This document shows positions 7,672 to 15,371 of a stretch of DNA of 64,000 bases, piece by piece. Every line of letters starts with the position of its first letter. Positions within the stretch are counted from its first letter, which is position 1. The position numbers and the translations under genes were made by a program. The notes beneath the pieces were generated by a model, which was not told the origin of the DNA, searched no databases, and saw only the letters and a list, made by a program, of their open reading frames with translations. Source of the stretch: Candidatus Praeruminimicrobium purgamenti. Lineage in GTDB: Bacteria; Elusimicrobiota; Endomicrobiia; Endomicrobiales; Endomicrobiaceae. The DNA lies in assembly GCA_018433585.1 (NCBI GenBank), contig JAHDQW010000001.1, positions 124,001 through 188,000 of the forward strand, in the 5' to 3' direction.

Positions 7672-9292
7672 TATGTTTAGTGTTATTTTTAATATGTTTT
7701 TCTGTTATATTATCTGTCATACATAGCAACAATCCAAAAGATATGTAAAAAGATAAGAATGCTTCTGTCGTAAGCATTGCGACCATTTGAGTTGTAACGA
7801 TTATTAATATACATATATATTTTCTGTTTTTTAATAGATAACGATTATTTATAATTTTATAAATAATATATACAACAGGTAATAAAAAGATAAATAACCC
7901 TGACAATCCCGATGATGAAAAGATATTGATGTAGTGATTGAGAGGCGGCAAATCTGTTTTAAAAATATTTTTGCCTGCCAGTAATATTTTTTCTTTAATA
8001 CTTGGCAGATTACATGCGTTTTGAGATAATTTTTTGATAACATATGAGTCTGTCATTTTTATTCCTACACCAAATATTGGGTGTTCCAATCCTACCTTTA
8101 AGTGAGCAGTCATTAATGCTAATCTTTCAGGGTTTGACCTTTCTTTTTTTGAATATATTGAAGAGATATTTTTGTTTATATAAAAGTTAACAGGTTGGAG
8201 TAAGTTTGTCTGATTATCTTTGAATTCGGGATTTGATATTTTTATTGAAGAGATATTTTTGTTTATATAAAAGTTAACAGGTTGGAGTAAGTTTGTCTGA
8301 TTATCTTTGAATTCGGGATTTGATATTTTTAATGTGATTAAACATAAAATAAAAGCAAAGAGAGAACATGAAATGATAATAAGCAAAGGTTTTATTATGT
8401 TTTTTCTGATAAATATAATAAAAGATATAAACAAAATTGTTTCAAACATGTACAATAATATTGCAATTCTCGACTGTGTCAAAAAAATCATATAAATAAA
8501 GAATCCGTAAATGAAGATATATAACGTTTTAATTTTGTTTGAAAGTAAATTAATAAAAACAAAAGGCAGGCAAAACGATGCAAATATCCCGAAAAAAGAC
8601 GGCTCTGTACAAAAAGAACGCAGTTGTGTTGTGCTCCATAGCATTGGCGGATACCAATAATTGTCGATTAATGGAGAATAAAGAAAAGAATTAATTTTGA
8701 TTAAGATATTTTTTGCAACAACAAAATCATTAAAATATAATATTTCAATGATAGAATATACTATAAAAAGATATAATAAAAACATTGCCGATTTTTTTAT
8801 TAATGAAAAACCTTCTTTCCAATTTTTATGAAAGAGATAATATATATAAAAAGATATTAAATATCCAATAAATATATTGTTTATCAAGATGTCTTTTAAA
8901 AATTTTACTATAACATAAAATTTTATACAAATATCAGAGTTTATTAATATATTGTGCGCCCTGCAAAAATCATTTAATAAAGTTAAATAATATATTTTGT
9001 TGATTAACAGCAAGTTCCAAGAATCATAATAAATCAATCCGAGTACAAATGTGATTAATTGGGAAAAAATAAAAATAAAAAAATATATTTTGTATTGGTT
9101 TTTTACAAATAAAGCATTATTGTTCTTGTAAGCATCATAAAGCCACAGAAGTATTCCGAATAATAAAAAATAAAAAGAAAGCCGCCTGTCTAAATAGAAG
9201 AATTTGGAAACTCTTGGTAAGTTAGTTACAGGTAAGGTTATAATTGCAAAAGATAATAGAAACTTTTGTATATTTTTAATTGTTTGTGTCAT
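7652..9292 (-). CDS. wzy: O-antigen polymerase Wzy (O-antigen ligase-like fold) with internal duplication
   Basis: 546-residue inner-membrane protein with roughly 11-13 hydrophobic segments. The large hydrophilic, probably periplasmic loop in the middle to C-terminal half carries RLALMTAHLKVGLEHPIFGVG, the signature of the Wzy_C/O-antigen polymerase-ligase family. It would polymerise flipped O-units in the periplasm. It is longer than many Wzy proteins partly because an exact 29-codon tandem duplication (8157-8330) repeats SNPEFKDNQ...NKNISS within the loop. Preceded by an AAGGAAG ribosome site, 30 nt after the RfbE-like gene. A WaaL-type ligase is the alternative, but the position beside wzx favours Wzy. 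Confidence 0.82.
   Translation of the reverse strand: MTQTIKNIQKFLLSFAIITLPVTNLPRVSKFFYLDRRLSFYFLLFGILLWLYDAYKNNNALFVKNQYKIYFFIFIFSQLITFVLGLIYYDSWNLLLINKIYYLTLLNDFCRAHNILINSDICIKFYVIVKFLKDILINNIFIGYLISFYIYYLFHKNWKEGFSLIKKSAMFLLYLFIVYSIIEILYFNDFVVAKNILIKINSFLYSPLIDNYWYPPMLWSTTQLRSFCTEPSFFGIFASFCLPFVFINLLSNKIKTLYIFIYGFFIYMIFLTQSRIAILLYMFETILFISFIIFIRKNIIKPLLIIISCSLFAFILCLITLKISNPEFKDNQTNLLQPVNFYINKNISSIKISNPEFKDNQTNLLQPVNFYINKNISSIYSKKERSNPERLALMTAHLKVGLEHPIFGVGIKMTDSYVIKKLSQNACNLPSIKEKILLAGKNIFKTDLPPLNHYINIFSSSGLSGLFIFLLPVVYIIYKIINNRYLLKNRKYICILIIVTTQMVAMLTTEAFLSFYISFGLLLCMTDNITEKHIKNNTKHNESNIF
8157..8330. repeat. Perfect 87-bp tandem duplication in wzy
   Basis: The unit 8157-8243 is repeated without any mismatch at 8244-8330. 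Because 87 is a multiple of three, the reading frame is preserved and 29 residues are duplicated (about residues 322-379 of Wzy). Perfect identity means the event is recent, under gene conversion, or under turnover by slippage. It falls in the predicted periplasmic loop just before the conserved H-P-I-F-G-V-G motif. Confidence 0.98.
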
Positions 9293-9322
9293 AAAAATAC
9301 TTCCTTGTTATTAAAATTTTAA

Positions 9323-10357
9323 TTACAGCTTTTTACAGGATTTTGAATTTATGATCCAATCTATAGTTTTTTTAATTCCTTCTTTGCTGCTGACTGCAGG
9401 TTCCCAGTTTAATATCTCTTTTGCTTTCAAAATATCTGCAACAAATATTTTTTGGTCGCTTTCTCTAGAAGGGAGTTTTGTATATTTTAGATTTATGTTT
9501 AATTCTTCTTCAAGTATTGCAAATAATTCAAGTAAAGACAGGCTGTTTTTCATGCCTCCGCCGATATTAAAAACTTGTCCTCTTGCTTTTTCTATATGTT
9601 TAGGAGCATTAATATAAAGATTTATCATGTCTTCCGAATACAGGACATCTCTGACTTGTTTCCCGTTTCCTGATATTGTAAAGGTTGTATTTGAATCATT
9701 TTTTGTTTCGACTGCTTTTTGGCAAAACCAGCTTATCCAGCCTTGGTCAAATGTTCCGAACTGCCTTGATCCGTACATTGACGAATGTCTGAAAACAATA
9801 GTATTTAATTTAAAAATTCTTGCATAATCAAGCATATACTGATCTGCAGAACCTTTTGAACATCCGTAAGGAGAATGAAATTCTAAATTTATTTTTTCGT
9901 CAAATCCGTCAGGATATGCTTTGCATATGTATCTGGTATCGGATTCTTCATAATTTAAGAATTCAAGGTCTCCATAAACTTTATTGGTTGAAGAATATAA
10001 TATGCATGTTTCAGGCGAATGCATTCTTACAGCTTCCAATATATTAAAACTGCCTAAAACGTTAGTTTCAAAATCTAATCTTGGATTTGATATTGAAGTT
10101 GTCATTGCGACCTGACCGGCAAGATGATATATAATGTCAGGGCGTTCTTTTTCTATTATTGAAGAAATACTCTTGAAATCAGAAACATTTGTTTTAAAAA
10201 AAATGAAATTACCCTGTTCCTGCAGCCATTTCAGATTGATTTCAGAACCTGTTCTGGATAAATTATCACAAATAATAAGGTTTTCTTTGTCTTTTAAAAT
10301 TTGTGAAGCAATATTTGAACCTAAAAATCCGCATCCGCCTGTAATTAAATATTTCAT
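9323..10357 (-). CDS. rfbE: NAD-dependent epimerase, CDP-paratose 2-epimerase (tyvelose epimerase) family
   Basis: 344-residue extended SDR. N-terminal GGCGFLGSN is the NAD-binding Rossmann motif; STNKVYGDLE, FHSPYGCSKG (the Tyr-x3-Lys catalytic pair) and the FRHSSMYGSRQF and DQGWISWFCQKA segments closely match the RfbE/tyvelose epimerase group, which inverts C2 of CDP-paratose to give CDP-tyvelose. It follows an RfbS-like gene with a 4-nt overlap and shares an operon with rfbF, rfbG and rfbH, so the substrate logic is complete. Because related enzymes act on other NDP-sugars, the tyvelose product is an inference, though a fairly strong one. Confidence 0.85.
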   Translation of the reverse strand: MKYLITGGCGFLGSNIASQILKDKENLIICDNLSRTGSEINLKWLQEQGNFIFFKTNVSDFKSISSIIEKERPDIIYHLAGQVAMTTSISNPRLDFETNVLGSFNILEAVRMHSPETCILYSSTNKVYGDLEFLNYEESDTRYICKAYPDGFDEKINLEFHSPYGCSKGSADQYMLDYARIFKLNTIVFRHSSMYGSRQFGTFDQGWISWFCQKAVETKNDSNTTFTISGNGKQVRDVLYSEDMINLYINAPKHIEKARGQVFNIGGGMKNSLSLLELFAILEEELNINLKYTKLPSRESDQKIFVADILKAKEILNWEPAVSSKEGIKKTIDWIINSKSCKKL

Positions 10358-11229
10358 AAATTATTCCTTTCGGCATTTATTGTTTTCTTTAAACCTTCTT
10401 CTAATGTAAATTGCTGTTTCCATCCTATATTTTCCAATTTTGTTATATCTATTTTGCAATCCATCAATTCGTTATTTCTATAAGGTATTTTCCCGAAATT
10501 TATCACTGTATTAGTGTTTTTTGTTATTTTTTTTACCATTAAAACAAAATCTTTTATTGATATGCTTTTATCTGTGGCGACTTCATAGTTAATAAATCCG
10601 TGTTCCAGTGAATTTTTGTTTTTTAGAATAGTTAGAAAAGCTTCTACAACGTCATCTATATAAATAAAATATCTTTTTTGTTCTCCAAAAGTAAGATCAA
10701 CGCTGTGAATTTTTTTAATCATTGAGTCGATTATAAATGTGGTGAATTTTGTCTTGTTGTCGTTTGGCCCGTAAAAATGCTCTAAACTGATATTGATAGT
10801 TTGTATTAAATCTGCGTTTTTTTTGAACCATTCGAGGAACTGGCTTTTTGATAAAGAATAATCGTTAATATTTTTATCGATAATAGTATCCGTATTAATA
10901 AAAGTTTTAATATTATATTTTATTGAGAATTGCAAAATTGTCAAAGGAAGTATTAAGTTTGATTGAAGTATATTTAAGTGAGATTCATTGTTTCTTCCAT
11001 AGTTTGTGGCGCAGTGTATGACTGTATCTATTTTGTTTTCTTTAAAAACATCTTCTAAGTTTATCAAATCTATATTGTATGATTTAATATCTGTTAAATG
11101 GTCTGCAATTCTGAAAGTATTGGAAAAAGATCGTTTTAAAACTATTACGTTATAATTTTCTTTTAAAAGCCTTTTTAATAAATGGCTTCCTAGAAATCCG
11201 GTTGCGCCTGTTAAAAGAATCGTTTTCAT
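10354..11229 (-). CDS. rfbS: NAD(P)-dependent sugar reductase, CDP-paratose synthase-like SDR
   Basis: 291-residue extended SDR with TGATGFLGSHLL at the N-terminus. The IHCATNYGRNNE and SNLILPLTIL segments resemble RfbS/RfbJ (paratose/abequose synthases), which reduce CDP-3,6-dideoxy-4-ketoglucose at C4. The catalytic tyrosine is probably the DYSLSKSQF one (Tyr-x3-Lys). Overlaps the TPP-enzyme gene upstream and the RfbE-like epimerase downstream by 4 nt each, so translation is coupled. Paratose synthase is favoured over abequose synthase because an RfbE-type epimerase follows. A YerF-like reductase acting on the product of the adjacent TPP enzyme is an alternative role. Confidence 0.65.
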   Translation of the reverse strand: MKTILLTGATGFLGSHLLKRLLKENYNVIVLKRSFSNTFRIADHLTDIKSYNIDLINLEDVFKENKIDTVIHCATNYGRNNESHLNILQSNLILPLTILQFSIKYNIKTFINTDTIIDKNINDYSLSKSQFLEWFKKNADLIQTINISLEHFYGPNDNKTKFTTFIIDSMIKKIHSVDLTFGEQKRYFIYIDDVVEAFLTILKNKNSLEHGFINYEVATDKSISIKDFVLMVKKITKNTNTVINFGKIPYRNNELMDCKIDITKLENIGWKQQFTLEEGLKKTINAERNNL

Positions 11230-13022
11230 TTTATTATATTCTCTTCAAACTCTTTTCTGTCCAAAAAAGGATACATGTCTTCAAGGCTTGGAGATATCAT
11301 CGTTCCGTCTTCAAGTTTTTTTGAAGATAATTTAGGCAGAAAAATATAGTCCGATTCCAATATTACTTCACATAGTACCGGACCGTCATAATTTAAAACT
11401 TCTTTTATTTGTTTTTCTAACAGCTTTGCTTTGTTTATCTTTACGGATTTTAAATTAAAAGATTTGCCGATTTTTGTAAAATCAGGCAGAGTTACTCCGC
11501 TGCAGACAGAACATGCCGTCAGTCTGCCGTTAAAAAAATTATTTTGTGTTTGTCTTATGGATATATATCCGTTATTGTTTAAAACAAAAATTTTAACAGG
11601 CAGATTGTAGTTCTTGATTGTTTGTAATTCCTGCAAATTCATCATAACAGAACCGTCTCCTGCCAGACAAACGGTTCTTCTTTTATTATTTGATGCGACG
11701 CAGGCTCCTATTGCGGCCGGCAAGTCATAACCCATTGAAGCATCGCCGGAATTCATTATTATCCTTTGCCCCTGCTTTACAATTCCTGCTTGGAATAAAC
11801 AGACGCATGCTGAACCGTTTCCTGCAACAATTATGTCTTTTTTATCAAGAAGTTTGGTTAAAGCGTTTATAAAAATGTAAGGATTTATTTTGTGTATACT
11901 TTTTTGTTTATATTCTTTTGTATTTTCAAATGAATATTTTAATTGGAGTTTTTTGCAAAATTTCATCCATTTCTCAAACTTTTCCGTCATTACAGTTTTA
12001 ATGCTTTTTTCAAAAGCAGGTAAAAAATCAGATAAATCGGCTTTTATTGCCATATCAGGTTTTACCAGTGGTTTTTTAAGTTCATTGTCATCAATATCAA
12101 TAATGATTTTAAAGGCGTTCTTGGCAAAGTTCTCCCAGTTATAGCTTACTTGCCTTATATTGTTTCTTGTTCCTAAAGAAATAACGAGGTCTGCGTTTTG
12201 TAATGCAAAATTACCGCATCTTTGTCCGATTGTCCCGATTCTCCCTGTATAATTTTTATCTGTATAATCCAATATATCAATTCCGTTGAATGTTGTAACA
12301 ACAGGTATTTTTAGATTTTGCAAAATATCTTTAAAACATTTTTCTTGTTTTGACAGTTTAATTCCGTTTCCTGCGATTATTAACGGACGTTGTGAAGCAT
12401 TTATTTTACCAATTATTTTTTCTATGTACGGTTGTAAAGCATTATTTTTTTTAATATATTCTTTATTTTTAAATTCTTTTAGTTTTTTTTCGTCTATCAT
12501 AGCGGATTGGATATTCATAGGAATATCAATCCATACCGGACCTTTTCTTCCATGGGTAGCTTCATAAACAGCTTTGTCCAGATGATATTTTATTTCATAT
12601 GGATTTTTTATCATTACTGAATATTTTGTTAGAGATTTTACTATTGAAATAATATCAACTTCCTGGTCTCCTAACTGTCTTAGTTTTAAATCAGGACAAC
12701 TTGCAATGGTAGTTGCAAATTTTACCTGTCCGGAAATATACAGAACAGGAACGGTGTCTGTCCATTGTCCGAATACTCCGTTTAAACAATTAAGTCCTCC
12801 GGGTCCCGTAGTAACGTTTACTACGGCCAAATCCTGATTTAATCTCGCATACCCTTCTGCGGCGATAGCGCTTGCCTGTTCGTGATGATTGCAGATATAA
12901 GGTATATATTTCCCGAAGCTGTCGTTAAGATGCATAGCTCCGCCGCCGGATATCATAAATATATGGTTTACATTATAAACTTCATTTAAGCGTTTGGCTA
13001 TATAATCCGATAATTTAATCAT
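11226..13022 (-). CDS. Thiamine pyrophosphate-dependent carboligase (acetolactate synthase family, YerE-like candidate)
   Basis: 598 residues with all three domains of the acetohydroxyacid synthase fold: an N-terminal Pyr domain with the catalytic glutamate E48 in HHEQASAIAAEGYAR, a central domain, and a C-terminal PP domain with the TPP/Mg motif GDGSVMMN...LNNNGY. The N-terminal SGGGAMHLNDS segment is typical of the nucleotide-sugar-locus branch rather than biosynthetic IlvB. In Yersinia, YerE of this superfamily adds a two-carbon unit from pyruvate to CDP-3,6-dideoxy-4-ketoglucose to make yersiniose. The rfbF/G/H genes for that substrate are in the same operon here. No small regulatory subunit gene is nearby, arguing against a valine-pathway role. 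Specificity is inferred. Confidence 0.75.
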   Translation of the reverse strand: MIKLSDYIAKRLNEVYNVNHIFMISGGGAMHLNDSFGKYIPYICNHHEQASAIAAEGYARLNQDLAVVNVTTGPGGLNCLNGVFGQWTDTVPVLYISGQVKFATTIASCPDLKLRQLGDQEVDIISIVKSLTKYSVMIKNPYEIKYHLDKAVYEATHGRKGPVWIDIPMNIQSAMIDEKKLKEFKNKEYIKKNNALQPYIEKIIGKINASQRPLIIAGNGIKLSKQEKCFKDILQNLKIPVVTTFNGIDILDYTDKNYTGRIGTIGQRCGNFALQNADLVISLGTRNNIRQVSYNWENFAKNAFKIIIDIDDNELKKPLVKPDMAIKADLSDFLPAFEKSIKTVMTEKFEKWMKFCKKLQLKYSFENTKEYKQKSIHKINPYIFINALTKLLDKKDIIVAGNGSACVCLFQAGIVKQGQRIIMNSGDASMGYDLPAAIGACVASNNKRRTVCLAGDGSVMMNLQELQTIKNYNLPVKIFVLNNNGYISIRQTQNNFFNGRLTACSVCSGVTLPDFTKIGKSFNLKSVKINKAKLLEKQIKEVLNYDGPVLCEVILESDYIFLPKLSSKKLEDGTMISPSLEDMYPFLDRKEFEENIIK

Positions 13023-13666
13023 TATTTTAACCTTTTAATTATGAATTCCGATTTTTCGGCAAGAAGATTTTTATTGCTGCTGTATCCCCAAAGAGCTCCG
13101 ATTGCCTGAATTCCTGCTTCATGTGCGGCGTCAATATCGCTTAGGATATCTCCAACCATAATAGTTTTTTCTTTTAATAATGAATGCTTTGGAATTATTT
13201 CTTCAATCATTTGTTGCTTTGTCAATTTTTTGTTGTCATATTTATCTACTGTGTAAATATCATTAAAAAAAGCTATATTAAGTTTTTGTACAAGACGCAT
13301 AGTCGGTATTTTGGGTTTATTGGTCGCTATAAAAATTTTTTTATTGTTTGATTTTAAATAAGATAACCAATCTAAAATGCCATCGTATAATTGTGTTCTG
13401 TCATTAGGATCATTATCATAAAGTGATCTATATCTTGAAACTATATTTTGTATAATGAGTTTATCTTCCAATGTAGGAATAACTAATTTAACAATTTCGG
13501 CGAGAGACGGGCCCATAATATCAGAAGTAAGCTTTGCTTTATCAAATTTTACGTTACATTCGTTAAAAGCTTTTTCTAAACACATTAAAACTTCCGACGA
13601 AGAATCTACGAGCGTTCCGTCTAAATCAAATATAAAATTATCAAAATGATTAAACTGTTTAAACAT
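13022..13666 (-). CDS. HAD-superfamily phosphatase, phosphoglycolate phosphatase-like
   Basis: 214 residues. Motif I FDLDGTLVDSS with the nucleophile and acid aspartates (D18 and D20 by count), motif II IATNK, the conserved lysine region, and motif IV MVGDILSDIDAAHEAG are intact, with a helical cap between motifs I and II. It would hydrolyse a small phosphorylated substrate in the cytoplasm. It sits between the TPP carboligase (1-nt contact) and the HpcH/HpaI aldolase (8-nt overlap), so the substrate is probably an intermediate of that sugar-modification block rather than phosphoglycolate. Confidence 0.8.
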   Translation of the reverse strand: MFKQFNHFDNFIFDLDGTLVDSSSEVLMCLEKAFNECNVKFDKAKLTSDIMGPSLAEIVKLVIPTLEDKLIIQNIVSRYRSLYDNDPNDRTQLYDGILDWLSYLKSNNKKIFIATNKPKIPTMRLVQKLNIAFFNDIYTVDKYDNKKLTKQQMIEEIIPKHSLLKEKTIMVGDILSDIDAAHEAGIQAIGALWGYSSNKNLLAEKSEFIIKRLK

Positions 13667-14474
13667 TTCCGCCTACTTCTTCAATGAGTTTCTTATAGCG
13701 GTTTTCTAACATAACAATTCTTTTTTCATCTTCTTTATATATCATTTCATAAAATTTCTGTTTGTTTTTTAACCACATCAGCTCAAAGCCGACAGCTTTT
13801 AATATTCCTTTTTCTATGTCTTTGTCTTGAAACGCTTTTTGCGCATCAAAGACTATTTTTCTTGTTTCAAATTTATACAATGATTTTTCAGGAAGTCTTT
13901 TAAAAAATGGGAGAGAATGATAAGAAACGCCTCCTCCTATAACCAGCTTTTTATTGTTTTTCATACAGATTAATGCCATATTATTTGCAAGCTTGAAAAT
14001 TTCTTCGCTGTTAATGTCTTCTCTGGTCATATTCATTGACCCTGTCATATCAACTCTTCCCAAAACTATTCCGGTTAAATCTTTTGCTTCAGGTATTTGC
14101 AGCATTGCTTCAAGATTATTATATCCTGTTATTGTTTCAATATTCATTAAAAAATGAATATCTTCTCTTTCTTCTTCAGGAAATACAAATTTTGTAGCCT
14201 GAATATATTTCTTCATAGCATAAGGCGTTTCTATCATCGGAGCAACTATTGTATTTACGCCGATAGTTCTTGCGTCATACATGTCCTTTATTGCTTCGCA
14301 TCCGCCTATTTTTATTGTAAGTTCAAGACCTGCTTTTGTTACAACTTCCTTCAATCTTAAGGCTTCTTCCATCCTTGTGCCTTCTGCCTCAAATTCGGCT
14401 TTTATTCCGATAACATTATGCTTTTCTCGTAAATCGGTTAATGTGTTAACCATTTTCTTTTCCAGATTGTTCAT
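13659..14474 (-). CDS. HpcH/HpaI aldolase / citrate lyase family protein
   Basis: 271 residues of the class II, metal-dependent HpcH/HpaI aldolase fold. Visible features include EFEAEGTRMEEA, IKIGGCEAIKDM, VAPMIETPYAMKK, the metal-ligand type segment MNIETITGY, and VLGRVDMTGS. Members catalyse reversible aldol cleavage giving pyruvate or acetyl-type units plus an aldehyde. Here it overlaps the HAD phosphatase gene by 8 nt and is followed by the TPP carboligase, all inside the CDP-dideoxysugar operon. A role in building or supplying a carbon branch for a modified sugar is a reasonable inference; the actual substrate is unknown. The last 50 residues are Lys/Glu-rich helices. Confidence 0.75.
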   Translation of the reverse strand: MNNLEKKMVNTLTDLREKHNVIGIKAEFEAEGTRMEEALRLKEVVTKAGLELTIKIGGCEAIKDMYDARTIGVNTIVAPMIETPYAMKKYIQATKFVFPEEEREDIHFLMNIETITGYNNLEAMLQIPEAKDLTGIVLGRVDMTGSMNMTREDINSEEIFKLANNMALICMKNNKKLVIGGGVSYHSLPFFKRLPEKSLYKFETRKIVFDAQKAFQDKDIEKGILKAVGFELMWLKNKQKFYEMIYKEDEKRIVMLENRYKKLIEEVGGNV

Positions 14475-14483
14475 GAAATCTCC

Positions 14484-15371
14484 CTATTTATCAGTTAATA
14501 ATAAATTTTTATCAAGTAAATTTATATTTTGTTTATAATACTTATATAATTTTAAAACAGCTTCCTGCATATCCGTGAATTTTACGGCGCCTAATTCTTT
14601 TAGCAATCTGTTGTTACAGCCGGTATAATCAAGACCGTATCCGTTGTTTGCAACTTTAATTTCAATATTTTTACCGCTTATCTTTTTTACCGTTTCTGCA
14701 ATTTGAAGTAAATCAACGGGTTTATCAGGTACAATATTATAACTCTTATATTTAACATCATTTTCAATAAAAAAATCCAGTATAGGCATCAAATCGTCAA
14801 TATATAAATAACTGAATTTTCTGTTCTGTCTCAAAGTTATAGGAAGATTGAATAAAGTTTTACATACGGCATTAGATATAAATCTTATCTGCCAGTCTTC
14901 ATATTTGCCGAAAATTCCGAAAATATTTAAATCTGTAAATCCTTCAAGGTTTTTAATTCTTTTTGCAATTATATATTTACAAAACCCGTGATTATCTTTT
15001 GGCATATTTGCGAATATGTCATCTTCTTTTGCATCTGATATATTCTTTGACACATCGTAAATTGCTCCTGAGCCGATATTTATACATTTTGCATATTTGT
15101 TTTTATGTCTTGCAAGATTTTCAAACATTCTTATGTTTGAATAGAATAAATCCGTTAAGTCTTTTGCGTTTCTGTGGCCCGGTTTTGTAGCACAGTGCAA
15201 TACTATGTCGAAATATTTATCTTTAAAAAAATTATCAACGCTTTCGGTATCTATTAGATTTACTTCAAAACTTCTTGGAGCAAAAATATCATATTTTATA
15301 TTCAGAAAACTTTCCTGAATATTTTTACCTATAAATCCGTTCCCGCCTGTTAAAAGAATTTTCTTTTTCAT
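14484..15371 (-). CDS. NAD-dependent epimerase/dehydratase (SDR), sugar-nucleotide type
   Basis: 295 residues. TGGNGFIGKN near the N-terminus is the NAD(P)-binding motif, LHCATKPGHRNAK and NIGSGAIYD follow, and the catalytic pair may be HGFCKYIIAKR, where the usual Tyr-x3-Lys spacing appears only as Y-I-I-A-K. So the active site is slightly atypical. Overall it resembles GDP-fucose-synthase-like and RfbS-like reductases. It sits immediately after rfbH and 9 nt before the aldolase gene. It likely reduces or epimerises a keto-sugar of this pathway, possibly the carboligation product; specificity unknown. Confidence 0.7.
   Translation of the reverse strand: MKKKILLTGGNGFIGKNIQESFLNIKYDIFAPRSFEVNLIDTESVDNFFKDKYFDIVLHCATKPGHRNAKDLTDLFYSNIRMFENLARHKNKYAKCINIGSGAIYDVSKNISDAKEDDIFANMPKDNHGFCKYIIAKRIKNLEGFTDLNIFGIFGKYEDWQIRFISNAVCKTLFNLPITLRQNRKFSYLYIDDLMPILDFFIENDVKYKSYNIVPDKPVDLLQIAETVKKISGKNIEIKVANNGYGLDYTGCNNRLLKELGAVKFTDMQEAVLKLYKYYKQNINLLDKNLLLTDK

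Noticed and set aside
11226-13022. Biosynthetic acetolactate synthase IlvB
   Set aside because: No small regulatory subunit or other branched-chain genes nearby; embedded in and overlapping nucleotide-sugar genes.
13659-14474. Citrate lyase beta subunit (CitE)
   Set aside because: Same broad fold, but no citrate lyase alpha or acyl carrier genes are nearby; the HpcH/HpaI aldolase label in a sugar locus is safer.
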